Positions 1 through 8,715 of a DNA stretch of 64,000 nt are shown piece by piece. The position numbers were made by a program, and so were the translations under genes. Positions within the stretch are counted from its first letter, which is position 1. Each line of letters opens with the position of its first letter. Source of the DNA: Martinezella rhizogenes (lineage in GTDB: Bacteria; Pseudomonadota; Alphaproteobacteria; Rhizobiales; Rhizobiaceae); contig NZ_JAPYZZ010000003.1 in the NCBI RefSeq assembly GCF_027460065.1, forward strand, positions 1-64,000. The letters run 5' to 3'. The notes beneath the pieces were generated by a model that saw nothing but the letters and a program-made list of their open reading frames with translations, was not told the DNA's origin and made no database searches.

Positions 1-1238
1 GCCGGCATTTCGTTCTCTGTACGGGTGGCCGGAAATCCACGGCCATTGTCGCTGACGACCATCTGCACCCGCTCATCCCGGCTGGAGAACCTGATGGTGA
101 CCCGCGTTGCATCCGAATGACGCTCGATATTGGTGAGCGCCTCTTGTGCGACACGATAAAGCGCGACACGGGCCTCCGGAACAAGCATGTGCTTGAAGGC
201 CACCGATTCCAGCGTCGCCGCAATACCGGTGCGTTCGGAAAAGCTTGAGATCAGCGCTTCCAAAGCTGCAGTCAGTCCCAGGTCGTCAAGAACGCGGGGA
301 CGCAGGTCGTGCGAGATACGACGGACCTCCTTGATCGCCTCGGTCAATGCCGACGCGCCTTTGCCGATCGCCTCCACCGCGCCGACATTATCCGGCGTCA
401 CCTTGCGCCGCGCGAGATCAATTGCAAAACGCACGCCGACGAGATTTTGAGAAATGCCGTCATGCAGTTCCCGGGCAATGCGCAGGCGTTCCTCTTCCTG
501 GGTATCGATGACCCTCTGCATCAGTTCCTTCAGCCGCCCGTCCGCCAGCCTCTGCTGGCGCAGATTGAGCAGCATGCAGGTGGCAAACACCAGGAGAACG
601 GCGGGGACTGCAAACAGCGCCACGATCAGGAAATTCCAGGTGATGGAGTGGCGCAATTCTTCCTTGGCCGCCGCGGTCGCCGCAAAAACGTCATCCAGAT
701 AGACGCCTGTCCCGATCATCCAGCGCCACTTGTCGAGGCCGGCCGCAAACGAAAGCTTATCGGCCATCTTCCGGGTTGAAGGTTTCTCCCACTTGTACTG
801 GACAAGTCCTCCCCCTTCTTTTGCTTTGAGGATCAGGTCGTAGATAACCCGGTTGCCATCGGGGTCATAGAGATCAAGCCAGTTATTGCCCGGACGGAAA
901 TTTTGCCGCGGATGAACGACGTTCAACCCGTCATAGTCATAGACGAAGAAATAACCGTCCGTGCCATAATCAAGGTCCATCAGAATACGCTTGACCTCTT
1001 CCTTCGCGGCTTCGTCATCAGGTCCGGCCTTGTCATAAACCGAACGGATGGCGGAAAGGGCAAGATTGGTGAGGTTGAGGAGCTCCGCCTCCTTTGCGGC
1101 AAGCATGTTTCGTTCGAAAGCGTCGATGCTGGTGCGCGCCAACGTCATTGACTGCCAGGTAATGAGCGCCGTGATGATGATAATGGCAAGAACAAGGGGG
1201 CCGATGGCCAATGCAAGGATCTGATTCCTGAGTCTCAT
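1..1238 (-). CDS. Cache-domain sensor histidine kinase, NarL/DegS type (3' end off window)
   Basis: Membrane sensor kinase that should phosphorylate a NarL/LuxR-type response regulator. 412 codons are visible and the C-terminus lies beyond base 1. Residues 7-28 form a membrane segment. Residues about 35-195 look like a periplasmic single Cache sensor (YGTDGYFFVYDYDG, then IGTGVYLDDV). A second membrane segment spans about 201-224. HisKA_3 follows, with the phospho-accepting His259 in RELHDGISQ, and then the ATPase N box (ALTNIERH) and G1 box (DNGRGFP). Cache sensors of this kind usually bind small carboxylates; the ligand cannot be read here. Start ATG at 1238; the downstream partner regulator is outside the window. 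Confidence 0.9.
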   Translation of the reverse strand, partial: MRLRNQILALAIGPLVLAIIIITALITWQSMTLARTSIDAFERNMLAAKEAELLNLTNLALSAIRSVYDKAGPDDEAAKEEVKRILMDLDYGTDGYFFVYDYDGLNVVHPRQNFRPGNNWLDLYDPDGNRVIYDLILKAKEGGGLVQYKWEKPSTRKMADKLSFAAGLDKWRWMIGTGVYLDDVFAATAAAKEELRHSITWNFLIVALFAVPAVLLVFATCMLLNLRQQRLADGRLKELMQRVIDTQEEERLRIARELHDGISQNLVGVRFAIDLARRKVTPDNVGAVEAIGKGASALTEAIKEVRRISHDLRPRVLDDLGLTAALEALISSFSERTGIAATLESVAFKHMLVPEARVALYRVAQEALTNIERHSDATRVTIRFSSRDERVQMVVSDNGRGFPATRTENEMP

Positions 1239-1607
1239 GTGGCCCTCCGTCACATTCGCTCTTACTTATCCTCAATTGACAACACTTCGCACGTCAAGTC
1301 GAGCGCGTAAAAGCGTATACTGAGCGAGTTGACCTGAGATTGACCACTCAACCTTGGCGTAGTGGGCAGTCGGAGCATCCTCGACTTCGAGGAGAGTGAC
1401 CGCTTTGAGGGGCTGAAAATATCGGAGCATTAACGAATAATATAAAGCGCAAGGTTGCGTTGGCGTCAGTGCAAATGACGGCCGCCGCTCTTGAAAGGAT
1501 CCGAACCTTAGGACCCGCAGAGCGACAGCAATGCTGGCATTGATTTTCTTCTCATTCAAGCACAAGAACAGCTCTCGAAAGAGGTCTGCTTTGGCCCAAA
1601 TCGGTCA
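1239..1607. other. Intergenic region, nothing recognised
   Basis: This 369-base stretch lies between the kinase start and the peroxiredoxin stop. A 97-codon reverse reading frame at 1272-1565 has no family resemblance and no good ribosome binding site, so I do not call it. The kinase promoter should lie in the first 100 bases or so. I see no repeat or hairpin. Confidence 0.4.
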
Positions 1608-2177
1608 TCAACCCATTCTGGAAATGCAGTTGGCCTTCATCCAGCCGATCACTGCATCTGCATTCTTTTCTGGCGGATGTACGGGATAGAAGACGTGTTT
1701 AATAACACCTGCTTCGATGATCATCGTCAGCCTTTTTAACAAGGTCATGCCCCCGGCTTGGAACATTGGTAAGCTGAGGGCCGACGCGAGGAGGAGCGAG
1801 TGATCGGAGAGAAGCGGGAACGGGAGGTGAAGCCGTTCCGCAGCCTCTCGTTGGTATTCAGTTGTCTGTGTCGAGAGGCCAAATAAATGGCTCGCGCCTA
1901 GCACCTTTAATTCTGCGAAATGATCCCGGAACGCGCAGGATTGCGGCGTACATCCTCTCGCGCCAGGAATTGCATCCCACCCGTCAATAGCTTTGCCTCC
2001 GGGCGTGCTTGTCCGAGGATAAGCGTAGACTACAGAGAGGCCGGGACTGCACAGGTCCACGGTGGTCCCATCCGTAGCCTGCAAAGCAATGCTTGGCACT
2101 TCCATCCCAAGCAGATGCGTAGCCGCTCCATCGTCTTGGGAGACCAATTCGGCCTCGTCGTTCCCGAATTCACTCAT
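1608..2177 (-). CDS. Peroxiredoxin, AhpC/TSA-Bcp (PrxQ) type
   Basis: Thiol peroxidase of the Bcp/PrxQ class, 189 aa, expected to reduce H2O2 or organic hydroperoxides with thioredoxin as donor. The thioredoxin-like fold starts near residue 24. The active-site block is GCTPQSCAFRD, with Cys76 in the peroxidatic position and Cys81 in the resolving position usual for Bcp. Oddly, about 15 residues separate the TPG signature (residues 58-60) from the GCT, where typical Bcp proteins have TPGCT without a break. Cytoplasmic, no signal peptide. It stands alone; the reverse-strand gene 2309-2842 lies upstream. Confidence 0.8.
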   Translation of the reverse strand: MSEFGNDEAELVSQDDGAATHLLGMEVPSIALQATDGTTVDLCSPGLSVVYAYPRTSTPGGKAIDGWDAIPGARGCTPQSCAFRDHFAELKVLGASHLFGLSTQTTEYQREAAERLHLPFPLLSDHSLLLASALSLPMFQAGGMTLLKRLTMIIEAGVIKHVFYPVHPPEKNADAVIGWMKANCISRMG

Positions 2178-2308
2178 TGGTGTCTCGTTTTTTCGTTACA
2201 CACGCCCTCAGCAGCCGCTGACGCTAGACAATTATCGGGCCACTGCAATGTCTTCTGTCGGCGGATACCGTTGAAAAACTCTGGCGAGCGGCTGTGGTGA
2301 TCGGATTG

Positions 2309-2842
2309 CTATTCGTCAAACTCTACGTGACCGCCTTCGATAACTACATGACGGCCTTGAATCTCGACAAAGCGCCAATCCTCACCAAGTGAACCATCCG
2401 GGAAAATCTGCAGGCGGTAACCGCCTGACAGCGACACGTCAGCCCCGCCATAGTTGTCTGTGTTGACAGCTATGACGAAGAGTTGCTTTGTGGCGTTCAC
2501 GAAGGATTTTGTCTCCGCGTCGTAGCCTTTCAGCAGAGATGCAATTTTGATGAGTTGTAGGTTTCCCGATTTGGGGTCGCCATCGTTTGCCTCCGTTCCT
2601 TCGGTCGGCCCGACGAACCGATCTGATGTCCCTGTCACTATCGTCTTCTCATCAACGAAGCGCCACGGGCATTGAACATGTAGTGCGTACGAACCGACAG
2701 TTCCTCGGCCCGAAGGGTGCGGCACAACCTTTCCAAAATGGAAAACCTTCATGTCCGCAGCATTGCGGGCAATGCTCAGCGGCAACCCTACGAGTACCTG
2801 AAGGCAGGTTTGTAAGCGGGTTCGATTATTGTTCTCGGACAT
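2309..2842 (-). CDS. Conserved-looking hypothetical protein
   Basis: A 177-aa protein I do not recognise. I start it at ATG 2842 (MSENNNRTR); the frame stays open to an upstream ATG at 2926, but those 28 residues look non-coding. No signal peptide or membrane segment. The second half has a beta-rich pattern with many Gly, Asp and Val residues and an acidic C-terminal end (EGGHVEFDE). The midsection GSYALHVQCPWRF resembles ligand-binding beta-sandwich proteins, but I can name no family. Flanked by the peroxiredoxin gene and the IS1182-like element. Confidence 0.6.
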   Translation of the reverse strand: MSENNNRTRLQTCLQVLVGLPLSIARNAADMKVFHFGKVVPHPSGRGTVGSYALHVQCPWRFVDEKTIVTGTSDRFVGPTEGTEANDGDPKSGNLQLIKIASLLKGYDAETKSFVNATKQLFVIAVNTDNYGGADVSLSGGYRLQIFPDGSLGEDWRFVEIQGRHVVIEGGHVEFDE

Positions 2843-3024
2843 CAAAACGAAACTCGATTGAATCAGGAATTTATCGGGCTTTTGCAGAGCATTACACAGG
2901 ATAACGTTGAAATCCATCGACCGCACAATTCGAACCTGCGTTCGATCAATGGTCGGAAGATTGTCATTGCTGGCGCACTAATGTCGTGATTCAATCCGCC
3001 TATTGATTTGCGGAGGATTGAGCG

Positions 3025-3594
3025 ATGATGGGATGTCAGGCAGCTCCGGCGCAGCTCTTCTATGACTTCTGTCTTGATGATCATGTCCCCGCCGACCACC
3101 TGTTACGCGGAATTGACCGCCATCTCGAACTCGGTAGCGTTCGAGAGCAGTTGAGGCCTTTCTACAGTAGCACTGGCCGTCCATCGGTCGATCCGGAGTT
3201 GATGATGCGGATGCTGATCATCGGCTACTCCATGGGAATCCGCTCGGAGCGGCGGCTGTGTGAAGAGGTCCATCTCAACCTCGCCTATCGCTGGTCCTGT
3301 CGTCTCGGACTGGATGGTAAGGTACCCGATCACTCCAGCTTCTCGAAGAACCGCCATGGCCGGTTCAGGCAGAGCGACATCCTGCGACACATGTTCGAAA
3401 CGGTGGTGGAGTGCTGCCTCGAACAGGGGTTGGTCGGCGCGGAAGGATTTGCCGTCGATGCCAGCCTGATCGCGGCGGACGCCAACAAGCAACGGTCGGT
3501 GCCGGGTTCGGAATGGGAGGCAAAAGAGGATGCAGGCCGTTGCCCCACGCCTCAGCGCAGGGTTTCAATCTATGCCGCCTTCATGCGGCAATGA
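3025..3594 (+). pseudogene. IS1182-family transposase, N-terminal part
   Basis: Encodes the N-terminal DUF772-like part of an IS1182 transposase (about residues 1-172): GRPSVDPELMMRMLIIGYSMGI, then the start of the catalytic domain with GFAVDASLIAADANKQRS, which carries the first DDE-type Asp. Genuine sequence stops near base 3539 (EDAGR). The last 18 codons to the stop at 3594 are antisense to the 3' flank of the inverted half and not transposase. The product lacks most of the catalytic core and should be inactive. Confidence 0.85.
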
Positions 3595-4513
3595 TGCCAT
3601 ATGGCGGCCGCTGCGGCCGGAGTTTTGCCAACCTCCTTAGGTTTTGTGCGGTTGCAGCAAGCAGGAATTCGTCTCGGGCACCACACGGCCCTCGAAGCCT
3701 GAGACGCGCCATCCGTAGTATGCGCTTGAGATGTGCGAAGAGCATCTCAACCTTCTTTCTGCGATGCCGCGACAGTTCATATTCTGGTGTGGCCGCAATC
3801 GCTCTGGCGACGTCACGCGCATCCTCGTTGAGATCGCGCGGCACTTTGCGCATCGGCGTGTTCGGGCAACAACGCTGCTTCAGGTCACAGACATCACAGT
3901 CCTCTTTGCTGGCACGATAAATCCGTGTTCCTTCGGCCGTGATCCCCGATCTCGGCGTATTGTAAGTGCGGTGAAACTGCTTCAGTTCGTTCCCGGCTGG
4001 ACAGATGTATCGCTCGTTCTCGGCTTCCCAAGTGAAGTCCGAACGTGAGAAGGTCCCATCCGTCCGGTTCGACTTGTCAAAGACCGGAATGTGCGGCGCG
4101 ATCTTCTTCTCCTTGACTAGCCATGCCAAGTTGTCGGCGGAACCGTAAGCGCTGTCAGCAGCCAGGTAGTCTGGCCTCAAGCCGAAGCGGTTCTCGGTCC
4201 TGTCGAGCATTGTGCGGGATGCTCCGACTTCCGCTTGGCGGATCGCACGCGTCGCCTCCACATCGACAATGACACCGTGATCAGTATCGATCAGGTAATT
4301 GGTGGCGTAGGCGAAGAAGGCATGGTCTTTGTGGGCACCAGTCCATTGGGCGGCCGGATCAGACGTGGAGATGAACTTCGGTGTAACTGGCGACGCAGCA
4401 CCGAAAGCGGCATCATCGAGAACGGCCAGATACTCGTGTACCGAAAACGCATCGCCACTCAGCCCGGAAGACCGAAAAGGGCGGACACGCGCCCAATGCA
4501 TCGAGTTTTTCAA
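3581..4513 (-). pseudogene. IS1182-family transposase, C-terminal part, inverted
   Basis: Reverse-strand C-terminal part of the same transposase. True family sequence starts near base 4445 (SVHEYLAVLDDAAFGAAS) and runs to the stop at 3581. Recognisable blocks are DVEATRAIRQAEVG, ADSAYGSADNLAWLV (second catalytic Asp region), the cysteine cluster CDVCDLKQRCCPNTP, and RRKKVEMLFAHLKRILRM (catalytic Glu region). The first 23 or so codons from 4513 are not transposase. Together with the forward half this makes one complete coding sequence split by inversion. Confidence 0.85.
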
Positions 4514-4680
4514 CGAAATCGGCCCAAACCGGTCATTCGGGAGTGGTTCACTCTTGTCTGCGATGGGGTGATTGGCGGCCGGTCAGCTTCAGGGGCTGAA
4601 CGGGCAAAAGGCGACGTTGCGTGTGCCAGCCAAGCCGCGATGCGCTGGGTTCCCGAGAGTAACGATGGAGGGCTAGTGCG

Positions 4681-5352
4681 TCACCGCTGGTCAAGATCGA
4701 CATGGCTCTTGTAGACGGCACCTTCCCGATATCTCATCGGAAGTTCGGCCGCGGGCAGATTGCGCGCCTCGAACGGTTTCCCGCTGGACCAGGGGAGCGC
4801 GTTCAACGCCACGCCGAACCCTGTGCTGAAAAGCCACGGCGCGAGCTTCGTAAGGGGCTTCTTCCACGCGATTGCAAGAATACCGAGCGGCAACTTCACG
4901 ACTAAGAATAGGATGAGGACGAGCGGGGCGACGAAGAGGGTCAGCACCATCGGAATCGCCGTTTCCAACATGGGATCGCCGCCGTATCGCAAGCGGAGCG
5001 GTGGGTTCCGTGCGGCCGCAAATGGAATCAGTTCTTCCATGAAGCGAACGTAGTCGGCGGACCGATCGACGCCCGTTTCTCCGAGCCAATCGAGCGAAGA
5101 GATTTCCCTTGACACGAAACGCGTCCTTAGACGCGCGCTATAGACTGGAAAGCCAGTGGTGCCGACCCCACTCGTGACGTGGAGGTGCAGGAATCGAAGC
5201 GACGTCCACGTCACGAGGCTAACGGACCGCCCTCGCGTCACCGAGAGGCCCCGGTCCTCGATGACGTAGACCATCTCGACCTTTTGCGGGGTATCGCGAT
5301 ACCTCGGGATCTTCGCAGTGAAGCGGTAGTTGGGAAGATCGTCCGTCTGCAA
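4681..5352 (-). CDS. Hypothetical membrane protein
   Basis: A 223-aa protein I do not recognise. Residues 1-130 are soluble and beta-rich, with VEMVYVIEDRGLSVTRG near the start. A long hydrophobic stretch at about 132-163 (from IPMVLTLFVAPLVL to ILAIAW) is one long or two short membrane segments. The tail is basic. No N-terminal signal, so I expect a cytoplasmic N domain anchored by a C-proximal hairpin. It sits alone between the IS1182-like element and the cupin gene. Confidence 0.6.
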   Translation of the reverse strand: MQTDDLPNYRFTAKIPRYRDTPQKVEMVYVIEDRGLSVTRGRSVSLVTWTSLRFLHLHVTSGVGTTGFPVYSARLRTRFVSREISSLDWLGETGVDRSADYVRFMEELIPFAAARNPPLRLRYGGDPMLETAIPMVLTLFVAPLVLILFLVVKLPLGILAIAWKKPLTKLAPWLFSTGFGVALNALPWSSGKPFEARNLPAAELPMRYREGAVYKSHVDLDQR

Positions 5353-5639
5353 TCAAGCCCTCCACTACGGTCCGCCAGTCGAAATGCTGCCTATCCCGCG
5401 ATAGGATTCGATATCTGATTTACACGCAACTTGTTCTGCTGGGAATGACTGCTTGCGGCGGATCAGAGATCAGCCGCTATCTTCGCCTTTGGGCTCGAGA
5501 GCAGACCGACTTGAACGCTTCAAGGACGTCCGAAATTGGCGCGAAGCAGCCGATCAAGCATGAAGGCTCTCGGCCCAAAAGCCGCCGTACGTTACGTCCG
5601 AGTGAAAAGACTGCAATGGATGTTGAAATCAGCGGATGG

Positions 5640-5993
5640 CTACTCCAAGTCTTCTTGAGCAAATTCATCGGTAACATGAATATCGGTCATCTCAAGACGG
5701 CCAGGACCCATGTTTACATATTTGTGCGGTAAGTTGGCCGGCCCGAACACGATCTGCCCCTCCCTAACGTCCAACTGCTGCTCCCCAATGGTAAAAAGCG
5801 CTCGTCCTTGCCGCACTATAAATACTTCATCATAAGGATGTTTGTGTAGCTTGGGGCCGCGGCCGATTTCGTCCGTGGTGTAAAACATGACCGAGACGTT
5901 TGCGCCAAATACGCTCCCTTCAAATTCGCCTTGCCATACGCTCTCTTTTTCGGCCCATTGAGCGCGTTCGAGGAGCACTGCTTTCTTTTGCAT
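5640..5993 (-). CDS. Small cupin-domain protein
   Basis: A 117-aa single-domain cupin_2 protein. The metal-site motif is present: His50, His52 and Glu56 in KLHKHPYDEVFIV, and His90 in NLPHKYVNMG. Such proteins include small metal-dependent isomerases, dioxygenases and ligand sensors; the substrate is not evident. Cytoplasmic. The gene stands alone, with the IS3 remnant upstream and an unrelated membrane protein downstream. Confidence 0.75.
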   Translation of the reverse strand: MQKKAVLLERAQWAEKESVWQGEFEGSVFGANVSVMFYTTDEIGRGPKLHKHPYDEVFIVRQGRALFTIGEQQLDVREGQIVFGPANLPHKYVNMGPGRLEMTDIHVTDEFAQEDLE

Positions 5994-6070
5994 TGAGATT
6001 CCTCTCTTAGTCAGGCCAGCCGTTCGAGCCCAGACTAAACATCACACATGCAGCAGTGCAAATGTCGGTA

Positions 6071-6522
6071 TGAACCGCGCCGAGATTGCCGGAGGTGTTT
6101 GGTTTAGGTTATGCGGCCATGGCTGGTTGGTCCAGCATGGCGTAATACTGCTCCTCGGCTTCGGCTGGCGGGATATTGCCGATAGGCTCCAGAAGCCGTC
6201 GATGGTTGAACCAATCCACCTATTCGAGGGTGGCGAACTCCACCGCCTCGAAGCTGCGCCATGGTCCTAGTCGATGGATGACCTCGGCCTTGTAAAGACC
6301 GTTGATCGTTTCGGCGAGAGCATTGTCGTAACTGTCGCCGACGCTTCCGACGGAAGGCTCGATGCCTGCCTCGGCCAGCCGCTCCGAATACTTGATCGAC
6401 ACGTATTGAGCGCCCCTGTCCGAGTGGTGAATCAGGCCGCCGCCATGAACGGGACGCCGCTCATGAAGCGCCTGTTCCAAAGCATCGAGGACGAACCCGG
6501 CACCGCTGCCTTGACGTAGCAA
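6071..6522 (-). mobile_element. IS3-family remnant, copy 1
   Basis: 3' portion of an IS3-family element on the reverse strand, from the terminal sequence TGAACCGCGCCGAG at 6071 to about 6522, where similarity to transposase ends. About 100 bases of its end recur at 28620 in the same orientation. OrfA and the front of OrfB are missing. Confidence 0.75.
6109..6522 (-). pseudogene. IS3-family OrfB transposase fragment with nonsense codon
   Basis: C-terminal part of an rve-type (DDE) integrase. HHSDRGAQYVS carries the second catalytic Asp, and VGDSYDNALAETINGLYK the catalytic Glu. A TAG at 6220-6222 stands where the family has Trp (FATLE-stop-VDWFNHRRLLEPIG), and the frame then continues unbroken to the natural stop at 6109. 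It is therefore truncated at the N-terminus and interrupted by a point nonsense mutation. Confidence 0.85.
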
Positions 6523-6538
6523 ATTGAAAGAGCTATAT

Positions 6539-6556
6539 CGAGTAAACGCTTACTCA
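6539..6556. promoter_or_regulatory. LacI-family operator, site 1
   Basis: CGAGTAAACGCTTACTCA is a near-perfect palindrome of the LacI/GalR type, 23 bases upstream of the uronate-dehydrogenase-like gene. It shares the core GTAAACGCTT with the site at 17497, before the transporter operon. The likely binder is the LacI-family protein encoded at 17745. Confidence 0.75.
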
Positions 6557-6578
6557 AATAGCTAACGAAGGTCGTATC

Positions 6579-7433
6579 ATGCCTGATCCAGGACGGATTG
6601 CCACCGGAACTCCAACGGAGAGCAGCAAACACAGTGTCTTGATTACAGGCGCGGCGGGGAAGATCGGAAGTGTGCTTCGGCATGCGCTTCTTCCGCATTG
6701 CCGCCTTCTCAGAAGCAGCGACATCGTCGGAATCCAGCCTTTAACGCGACAGGAAGAATCTTGGCCCCTAGACGTCCAGAATCTCGCCGACACAAAGCAG
6801 GCGATGAAGGGCATAGACACCGTATTCCATTTCGGTGGCCTGTCGATGGAAGATACATGGGACGCGATACGCGACGTCAATATAAATGGCACCTACAACG
6901 TGTACGAAGCGGCCCGCTGCGCAGGTGTTCGCAGAATAGTGTTCGCAAGCTCGAACCATGTTGTCGGCTTTCGCCAGAGAGATCAGGTGACCGGCCCGGA
7001 TGTGCCGATGAGGCCGGATTCGCGCTATGGCGTCAGCAAGGTTTTCGGCGAGGCGATCGGGCTTCTGTTCGCAGATAAATATGGAATAGAGACGATCAGC
7101 CTCAGAATAGGGCAGTTCAGACCGAGGCCGACCAATAAAAGAATGCTGAGCCTATGGCTGAGCGAGAGAGACATGGCCGATCTTGCGGTTCGTTGTCTAT
7201 TCGCGACTGATATCAGGTACGAGATCGTGTACGGCGTTTCCGGAAACGACAGGAGCTGGTACTCCAATCCCGGAGCGGGAAGGATCGGTTTCTTTCCGAA
7301 AGACAACGCGGAGACTTATTTTCCAACGCTGTCACCCGAAGATATGCAGGAAAACCATATTGAGGCCCGGTTTCAAGGTGGCCCGTTTTGCTTGGACGAG
7401 ATGGTCGCGAATGGAGAACGGCAACGTGGCTAA
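6579..7433 (+). CDS. NAD-dependent epimerase/dehydratase, uronate-dehydrogenase-like
   Basis: Extended short-chain dehydrogenase, 284 aa, closest in pattern to uronate dehydrogenase, which oxidises an aldose acid at C1 to the lactone with NAD+. The Rossmann motif GAAGKIG is at 24-30, HFGG at 84-87, Ser124-Ser125 precedes the active site, and Tyr150-Lys154 lie in RYGVSK. The signature SSNHVVGF and the end block FQGGPFCLDE match the Udh pattern. An N-terminal extension of about 17 residues is unusual. First gene of a three-gene operon overlapping the hydroxyacid dehydrogenase; the LacI operator lies directly upstream. Substrate inferred as a sugar or sugar acid; a lactonase (18806) is available for the product. 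Confidence 0.8.
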   Translation: MPDPGRIATGTPTESSKHSVLITGAAGKIGSVLRHALLPHCRLLRSSDIVGIQPLTRQEESWPLDVQNLADTKQAMKGIDTVFHFGGLSMEDTWDAIRDVNINGTYNVYEAARCAGVRRIVFASSNHVVGFRQRDQVTGPDVPMRPDSRYGVSKVFGEAIGLLFADKYGIETISLRIGQFRPRPTNKRMLSLWLSERDMADLAVRCLFATDIRYEIVYGVSGNDRSWYSNPGAGRIGFFPKDNAETYFPTLSPEDMQENHIEARFQGGPFCLDEMVANGERQRG

Positions 7434-8715
7434 GTTTGAATCTGTCGAAGAAGATCACGGATCCCCCCAGACGCGCGGGCATCTGTCCGAAAATCCGGCG
7501 ACCCAGGAAGATTCGAGACGGCCGCCCCCCCTCCCCGCCCCGCAAACCAAAGTTCCGCGAAACCTCAGACAGGCGCTGTCTCTCGACGATTTCGAGAAAA
7601 TGGCATTCCGTTACTTGCCGAGCATGATCAATGGCTATATCGCCGGCAACGTTGAGACCGGCGCGGCGCACCTTTCTTCGGTAAACGCTTACCGAAACTA
7701 CTCATTTATCCCGCGCTTACTGCTCGATGTATCGCAATGCGATCAAAGCATCAATCTGTTCGGCCGGCGCTACGAAGTGCCATTTGGCATCGCACCTATT
7801 GGAGGCGCCGCGATTGCTGCTTACAAGGGGGATGTGGTCCTCGCTATGGGAGCCGCGCGCACCGGGCAGCCGATGATCATGAGCGCGTCCTCCTTGATCC
7901 CGCTCGAGGAAGTCCGCCGCGCCTATCCCGAAGCTTGGTTCCAGGCGTATCTCGCGGGAGATCTGGCCAGAATTTCGGCTATGATCGAGCGTGTGGCCAC
8001 TGCCGGCTTCGAAACGCTGGTGATCACCGTAGATACGCCGGTCCCCGGAAATCGGGAAAACAATGTCAGGAGCGGATATAGCATGCCGGTTCGGGTTACC
8101 CCCCGTGTCGCACTCGACTCCCTGTTTCATCCCCGCTGGCTGCTGCAAACCCTGGTAAGAACCTTCCTTTCCCGCGGGATGCTGCATTTCGAGAACATGG
8201 AGGCCGAGCGCGGCCCACCTATGTTCTCTCGAACGCCCGGGCGTAACTTCGATGCCCGCGATCGCCTGAGCTGGGAACATATCGTATTCATCCGGAATAT
8301 CTGGCCGGGAAATCTGGTGATCAAGGGTCTTCTCGCGATCAATGACGTTCAGCGAGCTCGGGATGCGGGTGCCGATGGCGTCATACTCTCCAACCATGGT
8401 GGACGCCAGCTCGATCATGCGGTTTCGCCACTTCGCATGTTGCCACTCATTCGCGATGCCGTTCCCGGGTTTCCCTTGATGATCGATGGTGGAATCCGGC
8501 GTGGCACCGATGTGCTGAAGGCAATCGCGCTAGGCGCGGCCGCCGTCTTCGTCGGCCGCCCCTATATTTTCGCCGCCTCAGTCGCCGGCACGGCAGGGGT
8601 CCAGCACGCTTCCAGCCTATTGCGCGACGAAATCCGACGCGACATGGCTCTCCTGGGCGTCTGCAACCTCCAGGAGCTCTCATTGAATCACATTATCGCT
8701 AACAACCGAGGATGA
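7411..8715 (+). CDS. FMN-dependent alpha-hydroxyacid dehydrogenase (LldD/glycolate oxidase family)
   Basis: 434-aa flavoenzyme oxidising a 2-hydroxy acid to the 2-oxo acid. FMN_dh barrel landmarks in order: FGIAPIGG, QPMIMSASS, WFQAYLAGD, VITVDTPVPGNREN, VIKGLLAINDVQRA (the flavin Lys), ILSNHGGRQLD with the catalytic His and substrate-binding Arg, and MIDGGIRRGTDVLKAIALGA for the FMN phosphate. Residues 1-45 are a Pro-rich, low-complexity extension. I choose ATG 7411, which overlaps the upstream gene by 23 bases; the frame is open further upstream but shadows that gene. The next gene overlaps by 4 bases. A LacI-type palindrome lies within the coding sequence at 7677. Confidence 0.85.
   Translation: MENGNVAKFESVEEDHGSPQTRGHLSENPATQEDSRRPPPLPAPQTKVPRNLRQALSLDDFEKMAFRYLPSMINGYIAGNVETGAAHLSSVNAYRNYSFIPRLLLDVSQCDQSINLFGRRYEVPFGIAPIGGAAIAAYKGDVVLAMGAARTGQPMIMSASSLIPLEEVRRAYPEAWFQAYLAGDLARISAMIERVATAGFETLVITVDTPVPGNRENNVRSGYSMPVRVTPRVALDSLFHPRWLLQTLVRTFLSRGMLHFENMEAERGPPMFSRTPGRNFDARDRLSWEHIVFIRNIWPGNLVIKGLLAINDVQRARDAGADGVILSNHGGRQLDHAVSPLRMLPLIRDAVPGFPLMIDGGIRRGTDVLKAIALGAAAVFVGRPYIFAASVAGTAGVQHASSLLRDEIRRDMALLGVCNLQELSLNHIIANNRG
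7677..7696. promoter_or_regulatory. Intragenic LacI-type operator-like palindrome
   Basis: TTCGGTAAACGCTTACCGAA is palindromic in 9 of its 10 base pairs and contains the same 12-base core, GTAAACGCTTAC, as operator site 1 (6542-6553). It lies in the codons for SVNAYRN of the hydroxyacid dehydrogenase, about 1.1 kb downstream of site 1. It may be an auxiliary site for looping or a roadblock, or coincidence of codons. Confidence 0.45.

Larger units (their letters stand above)
3025..4513. mobile_element. IS1182-family element with its 3' part inverted in place
   Basis: The N-terminal part of an IS1182-type transposase is encoded forward (from 3025) and the complementary C-terminal part in reverse (ending 3581). 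The two halves fit head to tail. Flipping about 906 bases (roughly 3540-4445) back joins them as EDAGR-SVHEYLAVLDD and gives 1380 bases, exactly 460 codons, with no frameshift. The likely element end, a TTTTTCAACGAAATCGGCCC-like stretch, remains at about 4508-4530 outside the inverted segment. The left terminal repeat could not be defined, so the true element extends somewhat beyond these limits. Confidence 0.8.

Noticed and set aside
187-1151. Forward reading frames opposite the sensor kinase
   Set aside because: They are antisense shadows of a high-GC coding region; the reverse frame has clear Cache, HisKA_3 and ATPase motifs.
1272-1565. 97-codon reverse reading frame in the first intergenic region
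   Set aside because: No domain pattern, poor start context and atypical codon use.
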